Positions 11,352-20,687 of a DNA stretch of 64,000 nucleotides are shown here, one piece after another. The DNA is taken from contig NZ_CP095741.1 of assembly GCF_023078475.1 (NCBI RefSeq), positions 310,001 to 374,000 of the forward strand. Direction: 5' to 3'. The notes beneath the pieces are model-generated. The model had not been told where the DNA came from, ran no database searches, and saw nothing but the letters and a program-made list of their open reading frames with translations. Numbering within the stretch: position 1 is the stretch's first letter; each line of letters opens with the position of its first letter. Source of the stretch: Luteibacter aegosomaticola (GTDB lineage: Bacteria; Pseudomonadota; Gammaproteobacteria; Xanthomonadales; Rhodanobacteraceae). Both the position numbers and the translations under genes were made by a program.

Positions 11352-12947
11352 TCAGGCGACGAGATCGAACAGCTTCGTTCGCGTGCCTTCGATATCGACC
11401 AGGTGAGCGTGGTCGGCCATCAGTTCGGGGTAAAGCGCCGCGGAACGTTCGATGATGCCGGCAGCAAGCAAACGCATCATCTGCACGTTGTTGCGCAGGC
11501 GTGCCGCGAGCGACTCATCATCCAGCACATCGTGCAGCGTGCGGTTCATGTCGGCGAACCAGGTCAGGTCGCGCTGATCCATCATGTGCCGATGATTGCG
11601 CTTGGCCGACACCGCGTGCCAGCGCTGGAAGAACGCCTGCATCTCGATGTTGAGCTCCGCGCTGCCCGTGAGCTCGGGTGCCATGTGCGCGATGAATTCC
11701 GCATCGCCCAGGCGGTCCTGGAACACGATCTGGCACAGCACGCCCCAGTAGTACGCGTAATCCCAGATCACCTTGATCGGCAGCACTTCCGGATCGCCAA
11801 ACAGGTTGTACTGGCCGCGATACATGCGCAGCGTGCTGTCGTAGAACGAGAAGAACAGCCGCTCGAACAGGCGTGCGCTCGAGGCGAGCGCCGCGCCGCG
11901 ACGGTCCAGACCCACCAGCTTCGTGATGTAGGTGTTGGTGATGGCGATGAAATCGCTGCCCGGTGAGTAGAACGGGTCGAGGAACGCGCCGGCCTCGCCC
12001 GTGAGCGCCCAACGGTCCGGCGAGAACATGCGCGAGCAGCCGTAGGAGAAGTTGCGGAAGAACGCGAAGTCCAGCAGCTTGTCCTGGCGGGCTTCCACCT
12101 GCTTCGCCAGCACCGGCTGGTGTTCCCATAGCCAGGCGAGGGCTTTCTCGAAGGTGTTCATGGCTTCGAGCGGCTGGGTCTTCGCATCGGCCACGATGCC
12201 GACGGAATGTGCGCCCGAGGCGAGCGGGATCAGCCATACCCAGTAGCCCGGACCAACGAGGTGGTTGGTGGAGCGCCAGCGCTCCGGCGGATGGCAACGA
12301 TCCTTCCACTCCGGGTCCTCGCACCAGCCGTCGATCGCCAGGCGGTCATTGATACGGAACCACACGGCGTTAGCGTGGTGGCCGTTATCGCGGGTGAGGT
12401 CGAGCTTGCGACGCATGAGGCCTGCGCGGCCGCTGGCATCAAGCAGCCAGCGCGCGCTGAGCTCGCCGTCACCCTCGGGGCCCTTGTAGCGAATCGTGTG
12501 CGGCGCGTCACCACTGCCGATATCGAAGCCGCGCACGGTGATGCCTTCACGGAAATCGATGCCGCGGCGCAGCGCTTCATCACCCATGAAGTTTTCGAGG
12601 ATGCCGCGATCGATCTGGTAGCTCGGCGTAGGCAGCACGGCGCTCACACCGAGCTCGGTCACATCGGCGAGGTCATCCTTGCCATCCGAGAAGAAAAAGC
12701 GAAAACCGAACTTACGGATCTGCTCGGATTCGAGGTGATCCAGCAGGCCCAGCGTATCGCCGAAATAGTGCGCGGCAATTTCCACCGTGGATTCGCCGAC
12801 CTTGAAGGCCGCTTCGGGCAAGGGCCGCGTGTGCCGTTCCAGCACCACGATGTCCATGTCCGGGTATTCACGCTTGAGCTGCATCGCCAGTGAGAGCCCT
12901 GCCAGGCCTCCCCCGAGGATGACGGCATCGTGCGGCTTGTGGTCCAT
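11352..12947 (-). CDS. Flavin-dependent halogenase-like protein of the pigment locus
   Basis: A 531-residue FAD enzyme with flavin-dependent-halogenase signatures: GGGLAGLS near residue 10 (FAD GxGxxG), KVGEST, a lysine in the context IRKFGFRFFF at the position of the halogenase active-site lysine, WVWLIP (the WxWxIP motif that separates halogenases from monooxygenases), and FLDPFYSPGSD (the FxxPxxSxG flavin motif). Xanthomonadins are brominated aryl polyenes, so halogenation of the pigment head group is the natural role. The ATG at 12947 fits better than a TTG at 12974. It follows the GT2 gene by 23 bases in a leftward operon. A flavin oxidoreductase without halogenase activity cannot be excluded. 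Confidence 0.8.
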   Translation of the reverse strand: MDHKPHDAVILGGGLAGLSLAMQLKREYPDMDIVVLERHTRPLPEAAFKVGESTVEIAAHYFGDTLGLLDHLESEQIRKFGFRFFFSDGKDDLADVTELGVSAVLPTPSYQIDRGILENFMGDEALRRGIDFREGITVRGFDIGSGDAPHTIRYKGPEGDGELSARWLLDASGRAGLMRRKLDLTRDNGHHANAVWFRINDRLAIDGWCEDPEWKDRCHPPERWRSTNHLVGPGYWVWLIPLASGAHSVGIVADAKTQPLEAMNTFEKALAWLWEHQPVLAKQVEARQDKLLDFAFFRNFSYGCSRMFSPDRWALTGEAGAFLDPFYSPGSDFIAITNTYITKLVGLDRRGAALASSARLFERLFFSFYDSTLRMYRGQYNLFGDPEVLPIKVIWDYAYYWGVLCQIVFQDRLGDAEFIAHMAPELTGSAELNIEMQAFFQRWHAVSAKRNHRHMMDQRDLTWFADMNRTLHDVLDDESLAARLRNNVQMMRLLAAGIIERSAALYPELMADHAHLVDIEGTRTKLFDLVA

Positions 12948-12970
12948 CCCTTCCACCCCTTTGCTACTTA

Positions 12971-13732
12971 TCAATGTGTTGTTGTGTTGTTGCCAATAAT
13001 CGTTGGCGTGGCGCGCGAGCGCCGGTAACTATCGACTATGTGCCCATAGTGGAACACACGGCCGATGGTATATGTCGTGATGCGGGTGACATCCCGCACC
13101 GGATTGAAGTGGCTGATGCGGAAAGCGCCTTCGTAGCGCGACGCGATCGGCACCGAAACGACGGGGATGCCACGTTCACGGCATGCCGTGATCAGTACCG
13201 CCGCTTCGAAAACGAAGTGTTCCGCAGGCAGGTCCACCAGATCGAGCGCGGAGCGCGGATAGAAGCGCTGCCCGCTCTGCGTATCGGCGATCGGCCTGCC
13301 ACAAGCCCACGAAATGCCCCAGTCGGCGACGGCATTGGCACGGCGTCGCCCCGGGGGCTGCTGTTCTTTGGCGAGCAGGCGGGCGCCAATCACGATGGCG
13401 CCCGGGTGCAGCCGGCTGGCTTCCAGCATGGCGGGGATATCCGCTGCGTGGTGCTGGCCGTCGCCATCCATGGTGAGCACGCCATCGAAACCGTGGCGTA
13501 TGGCCTCGCGAAAGCCCGTGCGCAGCGCCTCGCCCTTGCCCCGGCGCGCTGGATGGCGCAGCAGGGTGACGTCCATCGTGGAGACGATGGACGTCGTCTG
13601 GTCGTCCGAGCCGTCATCGACCACGATCACCGGCATGCCCAACAGCAACGCGTCACTGACCACGCCTTGGATCGCCCGTGCCTCGTTGAGGCAGGGGATC
13701 AGCACGCAGTAACGGTTGCCGGCGGCGTTCAT
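12971..13732 (-). CDS. Family 2 glycosyltransferase (dolichol-phosphate-mannosyltransferase-like)
   Basis: A 253-residue GT2 protein. VVDDGSDDQT (residues 37-46) and the metal-binding DGDGQHH (89-95) are intact, and there is no C-terminal membrane segment. The start overlaps the stop of the chain-length-factor-like gene as ATGA, so it is coupled to the pigment ketosynthase genes. Aryl-polyene clusters often carry a glycosyltransferase thought to act on the lipid-linked pigment; substrate unknown here. Confidence 0.82.
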   Translation of the reverse strand: MNAAGNRYCVLIPCLNEARAIQGVVSDALLLGMPVIVVDDGSDDQTTSIVSTMDVTLLRHPARRGKGEALRTGFREAIRHGFDGVLTMDGDGQHHAADIPAMLEASRLHPGAIVIGARLLAKEQQPPGRRRANAVADWGISWACGRPIADTQSGQRFYPRSALDLVDLPAEHFVFEAAVLITACRERGIPVVSVPIASRYEGAFRISHFNPVRDVTRITTYTIGRVFHYGHIVDSYRRSRATPTIIGNNTTTH

Positions 13733-14529
13733 GGGACGGCGTCGACATTGATATCAAGGTCGAGCCCGCGCGCCGCGGCTACGCGCAGCACGGCCGGGCG
13801 GGCTGCGGCGAGTGCCTTGAACAGGGGTACGGCGTACGCCGACGGGTTGCTCGCGGTGATGCCGTCCAGCCAATCATCACCACTGGCCTCGCGCCCGCTG
13901 TTGCCAGGTTCCGGCGTGATGTCCAGGCGGATCGCCGCGCCATCGGCCCGCGGCGACAGCACGAGTGCCGATGCAAACGGACCGGTCGTGCTGGTCATGC
14001 TGCCCAGCGGGCCGGTGCCGGCGATGTCGTAGCTGGCGAGCAGCACGTCGCGGTCGTCGGCAATGGCGAGCGTCGCGGCTTCAAGCAGGCCGGCGCCGAA
14101 GCTCTCTTCGCCACCGGTGACGGCGCTGGAGGCGGCATGGCAGTGGGTGGCAATGGTCCAGTAGCCTGCAGGCGCGTTGTGTACCGAATTGTGGAACTTG
14201 GTCGGCGACAGCTCCGCCGGTGCGGTGGCCAGCGTCTCGCACATGTAATCGGTGATCACCTGATCGCCATGGGCGGAAGCGAAGACGCAGGGCAACGTCT
14301 CCGCCCCGAGCCCGCTCATCGCCACGGCCTGGCCCGCGGCGGCGGCCGCAAGCAACACGCTCTCGGGCGCGCGGCGGCGCTCGTTGGGCGGCAGCACGTC
14401 GGCGACGGGGCGCTCGGTCGCGCCCGGTGCGCCTTCGCCTGTCACGACTTCGCGGAAGGCGTGCCACGTCGGCGTGCCCGGTGCCCACAAGCCGATGCCC
14501 TTCACCCAAACCGTCAACGCGGCGCTCAT
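13729..14529 (-). CDS. Ketosynthase chain-length-factor-like protein (ApeC-like)
   Basis: A 266-residue protein resembling the short ketosynthase-like partners in aryl-polyene clusters (beta-ketoacyl synthase, N-terminal-like domain). It keeps thiolase-like segments (VFASAHGDQVITDYMCETLA; HNAPAGYWTIATHCHAASSAVTGGEESFGAGLLEA) but lacks the TACSSS cysteine motif and the two histidine motifs found in its neighbour, so it is probably non-catalytic and sets chain length as a heterodimer. ATG 14529 is preferred over a longer start at 14649, because MSAALTVWVKGIGLWAPG is the family's opening. It overlaps the ketosynthase stop and the GT2 start, ATGA-style on both sides. Confidence 0.78.
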   Translation of the reverse strand: MSAALTVWVKGIGLWAPGTPTWHAFREVVTGEGAPGATERPVADVLPPNERRRAPESVLLAAAAAGQAVAMSGLGAETLPCVFASAHGDQVITDYMCETLATAPAELSPTKFHNSVHNAPAGYWTIATHCHAASSAVTGGEESFGAGLLEAATLAIADDRDVLLASYDIAGTGPLGSMTSTTGPFASALVLSPRADGAAIRLDITPEPGNSGREASGDDWLDGITASNPSAYAVPLFKALAAARPAVLRVAAARGLDLDINVDAVP

Positions 14530-15716
14530 GAGAGTGCTCCCGCGGCGGCGAAGGCAAGGCAGGCGTTGTTGCCGCCGAAGCCAAACGAATTGCTCAATGC
14601 GATACGCATGGAGGCTTTCTCGGCCTGCCACGCCATCTGCGGCCCGCACAGCGGGTCAGGTGTGCTGGCACCGAGGTTCGCGGGCACCACGCCATCGCGC
14701 ATGGCGAGCAGGGTGAGCACGGCCTCGAGGATGCCTGCGGCGCCCAGCGTGTGGCCCGTGAAGCCCTTGGTGGAGCTGGCTCGGGTACGTGCCGGGAAGC
14801 TGCGTGCAACCAGGGCGGCTTCCACTTCGTCGTTCTTCTGGCTCGCGGTGCCGTGCAGGTTGATGTAGTCCACATCGCCCGTTTCGATGCCGGCACGCGC
14901 CAGTGCATCACGCAGCGCCAATTCCGCACCAAGGCCTTCAGGATGCGGCGTGGACATGTGATGGGCGTCGCTCGCTTCGCCGTAGCCGATCAGCAGCGGT
15001 GCCACGACACCATCCGTAGCGCGCTCCAGCAGGGCGAAGCCACCGGCCTCGCCCAGCGAGATGCCGTTGCGGTCGGCATCGAAGGGGCGGCAGGGTTCGC
15101 TGGATACGAGTTCCAGCGAGTTGAAGCCGAACAGCACGCTATCGCACAGCGTATCGACGCCGCCGACGATGGCCGCATCGATCAGCCCCAGGCGGATCAT
15201 CCGCTCGGCGTTGGCGAACACTTTGGCGCTCGAGGAGCACGCGGTGGCCACGGTGAGGCAGGGGCCCTCGAGATCGAAGACGCTGGCGACAAAGCCCGCC
15301 AGCGAATGCGGTGTATGGATCGCGGGCCGGTGCAGGTCGGCAGGCATCGCGCCTTGTTCAAGGCGGCGATAGCCTTCCTCGGTCGCGCCGATGCTGGCGG
15401 TGGAGGTGCCGAGCAACACGGCAACGCGAGAGGCGCCGTACCGCTCGCGGGCCGCGCGCACCGCGTCCACGAAGCCATCCTGGCGCAACGCGAGCCAGGC
15501 CAGGCGGTTATTCCGGCACTCCCACTGGGCGTACTCACGCGGCAAGGGCTCCGCCTCGACACCGGCAACGCGGCCGATCCAGCAGGGCAGGGGCGTGGTG
15601 GAAATATCGTTGGGAGCGAGGCCGCCGGTGGATTCAGCGATGGCCTTGGCGTGGGCTTCGAGGCCGCGGCCCAGCGCCGATGTGGCGGTGAACGCGGTGA
15701 TAGCGAGGGGTGACAT
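14526..15716 (-). CDS. Beta-ketoacyl-ACP synthase (FabF/ApeO-like)
   Basis: A 396-residue condensing enzyme. From the start used here the catalytic triad is Cys160 (TACSSS), His288 (INLHGTA) and His322 (GFTGHTLGAAG), and the SNSFGFGGNNACL segment closes the fold. It would carry out decarboxylative extension of the polyene with malonyl-ACP. Starts at 15716 (MSPLAITAF, matching the family N terminus) and 15728 are both possible; neither has a strong Shine-Dalgarno. It heads the leftward operon KS, CLF-like, GT2, halogenase, and diverges from the YdcF-like gene. Confidence 0.88.
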   Translation of the reverse strand: MSPLAITAFTATSALGRGLEAHAKAIAESTGGLAPNDISTTPLPCWIGRVAGVEAEPLPREYAQWECRNNRLAWLALRQDGFVDAVRAARERYGASRVAVLLGTSTASIGATEEGYRRLEQGAMPADLHRPAIHTPHSLAGFVASVFDLEGPCLTVATACSSSAKVFANAERMIRLGLIDAAIVGGVDTLCDSVLFGFNSLELVSSEPCRPFDADRNGISLGEAGGFALLERATDGVVAPLLIGYGEASDAHHMSTPHPEGLGAELALRDALARAGIETGDVDYINLHGTASQKNDEVEAALVARSFPARTRASSTKGFTGHTLGAAGILEAVLTLLAMRDGVVPANLGASTPDPLCGPQMAWQAEKASMRIALSNSFGFGGNNACLAFAAAGALS

Positions 15717-15793
15717 TGGATGAGGCATGCCGGGGAGCCTATACTTTTTTGCGATCCAGCGCCGCGTGAATGAACCCAAGGAAGCTACATGCC

Positions 15794-16495
15794 GTGAACG
15801 GGGTACCCAAAACGATGCGCCGCGGGCCGTGGCGTTACCTGGGCGATGGCGACATCCTCGTGGCCGCAGGCATCACGTTGCTGGCCTTCGTGGGGAGCCT
15901 TGGCTTGCTGTACGTCGCCCATTTCATCCGGGTGTGGCGGATCGCGACGGGTAGCCCGGTACGCACGAAGGCGCCCTGCACGCTACTGGTCTTCGGCCGG
16001 AAGCTCGTCGGTGGCCAGCTCGAGTCGGATTTCATCAGCCGGCTGGACCGTGCTCGCGATAACGCGCTCGAAGGGCTCACGCCCAAGGTGCTGCTCCTGG
16101 GCGGCCGCAGCGATGGTGGCTCCCTCAGCGAAGCAGAAGCGGGCCGCCGCTGGTTGCATGGCAACGGCTGGCCAACCGCCGTACCGCTCATGCTTGAGCA
16201 GGAATCGGTGGATTCGCTGGAGAACCTGCGTCATGCCCGCGACATCCTTCGTCGCGAGGGCGGAGTCCCCGCCGTTGCCCTGGTCACCAGCCGTTACCAC
16301 CTGGCCCGCTGCCTCTATCTCGCGCGGCGCCTGGCGTTCGAAGCGACGCCCGTAGCCGCGGAGCCCGCATTCCCGGGCGGCTACCGCTACGTGCGGCGGA
16401 TGGCGCTGGAGGCGGGCTACCTCATGTGGATCGACATGGGCTTTCGCTGGGCCCGGCTTACCGGCAACCAGCGCGTCGTCGCGCGGCTTTCCTGA
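15794..16495 (+). CDS. YdcF/DUF218-family membrane protein (SanA/ElyC-like)
   Basis: A 233-residue protein with one N-terminal membrane helix (VAAGITLLAFVGSLGLLYVAHFI) and a DUF218 domain: CTLLVFGRKL, VLLLGGRSDGGSLSEAEAGRRWL, then the hallmark VDSLENLRHARDIL followed by VALVTSRYHLARCLYLARRLA. DUF218 proteins are envelope factors of uncertain chemistry. Start: AAGGAAG at 15778-15784 is nine bases before GTG 15794; ATGs at 15770 and 15815 are alternatives. It diverges from the pigment ketosynthase with less than 80 bases between, so shared regulation with the pigment locus is possible but unproven. Confidence 0.75.
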   Translation: MNGVPKTMRRGPWRYLGDGDILVAAGITLLAFVGSLGLLYVAHFIRVWRIATGSPVRTKAPCTLLVFGRKLVGGQLESDFISRLDRARDNALEGLTPKVLLLGGRSDGGSLSEAEAGRRWLHGNGWPTAVPLMLEQESVDSLENLRHARDILRREGGVPAVALVTSRYHLARCLYLARRLAFEATPVAAEPAFPGGYRYVRRMALEAGYLMWIDMGFRWARLTGNQRVVARLS

Positions 16496-17488
<993 letters not shown>

Positions 17489-17513
17489 TCGCTACACCGC
17501 TTCGGCTCACGTC

Positions 17514-18167
17514 TTACGGGGCCGCGCCGCTGAACTTCTGCGGGGTGGCGCCTTCGATCTTGCCGACCGTGGCGGTATCGCTGACGTAGAGCTTTACTTC
17601 GCGCTCGAAGGTCATGGTGCCGGTGACCACGGCGTGCGGGCCGATGATGATGGTCGGCGGGCGGCTGTCGCTGGTGTGCCAGCCCATGTTCGGCTTCTTC
17701 ACCACGATGCCGCCTTCGACCTTCGAGCTGTCGCCGACGGTGAGGTTGGCGTTCACCGTCTCGATGCCGTCGCCGACGTGGGCGTGGTCGAGCGAGATGT
17801 CGCCGTTGACGTTCGCCAGGTGGCCCTTGATGTTCGCGCCGTTCTCGAGCTTGACGCGGCCATTGACGTTGGAGACCTCGCCCTCCACCACGGCGTGTTC
17901 GCCGAAGGTGAGGCTGCCGTTCACGGTGTGCACGGTCTTGGCGGTGGCGCCATCGCCCAGGTCGACCGAGCCATTCACGCTGCTGGCCTTGTCGATCACC
18001 GCCTTGTCGCCGATGCGGACCGAGCCGTTTACCGTGCTGACGTCGCCAGCATGGGCGCCCGCATCGACGCTGGCCGTGCCATTGACCTTGCTGATGTCGT
18101 CAGACGACGCGAAGGCCGTGGCGGAGAGGGAAACGGCGATCAGGGCTGCCATCAGGGTAAGACGCAT
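17514..18167 (-). CDS. Exported VNG-repeat protein, probable beta-helix
   Basis: A 217-residue protein with a Sec signal peptide (MRLTLMAALIAVSLSATAFA, cleavage after about residue 20) and seven tandem repeats centred on VNG: residues 28, 46, 64, 82, 101, 120 and 138 (the last is VNA), a period of 18-19 residues. About 18 residues is one full coil of a hexapeptide-type or bactofilin-like beta-helix, so a solenoid fold is likely. Start: ATG 18167 has GGAG nine bases upstream; a GTG at 18182 would add five residues. No function is assigned. The gene diverges from gpmA. Confidence 0.7.
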   Translation of the reverse strand: MRLTLMAALIAVSLSATAFASSDDISKVNGTASVDAGAHAGDVSTVNGSVRIGDKAVIDKASSVNGSVDLGDGATAKTVHTVNGSLTFGEHAVVEGEVSNVNGRVKLENGANIKGHLANVNGDISLDHAHVGDGIETVNANLTVGDSSKVEGGIVVKKPNMGWHTSDSRPPTIIIGPHAVVTGTMTFEREVKLYVSDTATVGKIEGATPQKFSGAAP

Positions 18168-18315
18168 GGTGTTTTGCTCCACGGGTGGACTGGACCTCTA
18201 GGATGCGCCTGCGCGTCGCAAGGTTTAGCGTGACTTGCGGCAGGGGTGGCCCCGGAGTTGACGCCTCCGGGCCGGCGTTCCACCATCGGATTTTCCCCTC
18301 GCATCGTTGGACGCC

Positions 18316-19056
18316 ATGTACAAGCTTGTGATGATCCGCCACGGCCAGTCGGCCTGGAACCTCGAGAACCGCTTCAGTGGCTGGGCCGATGTCGACCTGA
18401 GCGAACAGGGCGTGGCCGAGGCCCGCGAGGCCGGCCGCCTGCTCAAGGAAGCCGGTTTCTCCTTCAACGTGGCCCACACCTCGTACCTGAAGCGCGCCGT
18501 GCGCACCCTGTGGCACGTCCAGGACGAAATGGACCTGATGTGGATCCCGGTGGTCACCGACTGGCGCCTCAACGAGCGCCACTACGGCGCGCTCACCGGC
18601 CTGAACAAGGCGGAGACCGCCGCCAAGTACGGCGATGACCAGGTCAAGATCTGGCGTCGCAGCTACGACACCCCGCCCCCGGCGCTCAAGCCGGGCGAGA
18701 TGTCCTTTGCCGGCGATAAGCGCTACGACGGCATCGCCGAAGTGCCGCTCACCGAGTGCCTGAAGGACACCGTGGCCCGCGTGCTGCCGTACTGGCACGA
18801 CGTGCTGGCCCCGGCGATCAAGGCCGGCAACAACGTGCTCATGGCCGCCCACGGCAACTCCATGCGCGCGCTGGTGAAGTACTTCGACAACATCTCGGAT
18901 GACGACATCGCCGAGCTCAACATTCCGAACGGTATCCCGCTGGTCTACGAGTTCGACGAGAACCTGAAGCCGACCAAGAGCTACTACCTCGGCGACGCCG
19001 ACGAAATCGCGGCGAAGATGGCCGCGGTAGCCAACCAGGGCAAGGCCAAGGCCTGA
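18316..19056 (+). CDS. gpmA: 2,3-bisphosphoglycerate-dependent phosphoglycerate mutase
   Basis: A 246-residue glycolytic enzyme interconverting 3- and 2-phosphoglycerate. The phosphohistidine motif RHG is at residues 8-10 (His9), followed by [50 protein letters not shown] and the second histidine motif [12 protein letters not shown]. Length matches the dPGM family. ATG 18316 is used; a TTG nine bases upstream is unlikely. It is a single gene divergent from the VNG-repeat gene. Confidence 0.96.
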   Translation: MYKLVMIRHGQSAWNLENRFSGWADVDLSEQGVAEAREAGRLLKEAGFSFNVAHTSYLKRAVRTLWHVQDEMDLMWIPVVTDWRLNERHYGALTGLNKAETAAKYGDDQVKIWRRSYDTPPPALKPGEMSFAGDKRYDGIAEVPLTECLKDTVARVLPYWHDVLAPAIKAGNNVLMAAHGNSMRALVKYFDNISDDDIAELNIPNGIPLVYEFDENLKPTKSYYLGDADEIAAKMAAVANQGKAKA

Positions 19057-19062
19057 TGAAAT

Positions 19063-19091
19063 GGGGGTGGCGCCTGACACTCGTCACCCCC
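19063..19091 (+). terminator. Possible terminator hairpin after gpmA
   Basis: Seven-base-pair GGGGGTG / CACCCCC stem (19063-19069 and 19085-19091) just after the gpmA stop. A second pairing, CCTGAC (19073-19078) with GTCAGG (19092-19097), is mutually exclusive with it. There is no T tract, so termination is only a guess. Confidence 0.3.
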
Positions 19092-19171
19092 GTCAGGTAA
19101 CGACTGCCCATAGGTCAGGCGCGGGCGCGCCGGTAAGGTAACTCCACACCGACAAACGCGAGACTCCCACC

Positions 19172-19723
19172 ATGCTTGTCCAGGCCGCCGCTCAAGCCAC
19201 CCCCGCCCTCGTTCCCGTCGCCATGGGCGGCCTGATGGTCTGGGTCGTCTACCGCCGAATCCGCCGCAACTTCGGCCGGCAGGTCATTCATACGCGGAAG
19301 ATGGCGATTCGCACCGGCATCCTGGCCCTTGTGGCCTGCCTGCTCCTGACAGTGGGTTTCGCGAGCATCGCGCTGGCGGAGGGTGCGTTGGCCGGCCTGA
19401 TCGTGGGTGCCGCCCTGGCCATGCTGGGGCTGAAGCTCACCCGCTTCGAGATTGGCGCGGGTAACGCCGACAGCTATACGCCCAACCCCTGGCTGGGCGC
19501 GGGCCTTACCGCCCTGTTGGTCGGGCGCATGGCCTACCGGTTCATCATCCTGGGCTCGGCGATGCATGCCGGCACGGCACCGGCCCACGGCCCGGGTCTG
19601 GGCGACAGCCCCCTGACCACGGCGGTTGTAGGCCTAACCCTCGGTTACTACCTGGCGTACTACGCCGGCATCCTGGTCCATCACCGCCGCTTCAAGCGCC
19701 AGGCGCTCGGCCAGGCCGCCTGA
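19172..19723 (+). CDS. CcdC-like / DUF1453 membrane protein
   Basis: A 183-residue integral membrane protein with about four to five hydrophobic segments (near residues 12-28, 46-68, 72-86, 108-130 and 148-170). The RKMAIRTGIL and VGRMAYRFI stretches and the pattern of conserved Arg residues resemble the CcdC/DUF1453 family, named for a Bacillus gene near cytochrome c biogenesis genes but not functionally understood. It stands alone between gpmA and the convergent glnB. Confidence 0.6.
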   Translation: MLVQAAAQATPALVPVAMGGLMVWVVYRRIRRNFGRQVIHTRKMAIRTGILALVACLLLTVGFASIALAEGALAGLIVGAALAMLGLKLTRFEIGAGNADSYTPNPWLGAGLTALLVGRMAYRFIILGSAMHAGTAPAHGPGLGDSPLTTAVVGLTLGYYLAYYAGILVHHRRFKRQALGQAA

Positions 19724-19728
19724 CAGGG

Positions 19729-20211
<483 letters not shown>

Positions 20212-20253
20212 TCTTTCACCTAGAATTTCTTCCACGACGTCGGGGTTAGCAGA

Positions 20254-20508
20254 ATGGATGTGCAGGGTATCGACCAACTCGCTCAGCGGTTGGCATCGTT
20301 GGTTCCGCCAGGGTTGGCGCAAGCGCGTGAGGATCTGCACGCCAACATCAAAGATATTCTGGCGCAAGGACTACGCCGCCTCGACCTCGTAACTAGAGAG
20401 GAATTCGACGTTCAGAGCCAGGTACTCGCGAGGACACGCGAAAGGCTCGAAATCATGGAAAGGCGCGTCGCCAGCCTAGAGGCCGGCGCCACGCCTGGCG
20501 GCCAGTAA
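20254..20508 (+). CDS. ubiK: Ubiquinone biosynthesis accessory factor UbiK
   Basis: An 84-residue protein of the UbiK/YqiC family. The N-terminal amphipathic helix (QLAQRLASLVPPGLAQAREDLHANIKDILAQGL) and the coiled coil EFDVQSQVLARTRERLEIMERRVASLE are diagnostic. UbiK works with UbiJ, also encoded in this window, in the soluble ubiquinone-synthesis complex. The tail is short and Gly-rich. It is followed by a terminator hairpin, so it is probably monocistronic. Confidence 0.9.
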   Translation: MDVQGIDQLAQRLASLVPPGLAQAREDLHANIKDILAQGLRRLDLVTREEFDVQSQVLARTRERLEIMERRVASLEAGATPGGQ

Positions 20509-20533
20509 ACAAGGACGGCCGCAAGGTCCCGGG

Positions 20534-20586
20534 ACCGCCCCCGATCCGTCACCCTCACCCCGAGAGCGGTCGGGGGCGGTTATTTA
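20534..20586 (+). terminator. Terminator hairpin after ubiK
   Basis: Perfect 11-base-pair stem ACCGCCCCCGA / TCGGGGGCGGT (20534-20544 and 20570-20580) with a 25-base loop, followed by TATTTA. The T tract is weak but the stem is very stable. Confidence 0.65.
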
Positions 20587-20687
20587 CCCCGAACCCGCGC
20601 AAAGGAGTGCGTTATGCGAGCCCAGTCCAAGCTGGATCATCACCTTTCGCCGCTCCAGATCGGTAAGCGGTTACGATTCGTGGTGTC

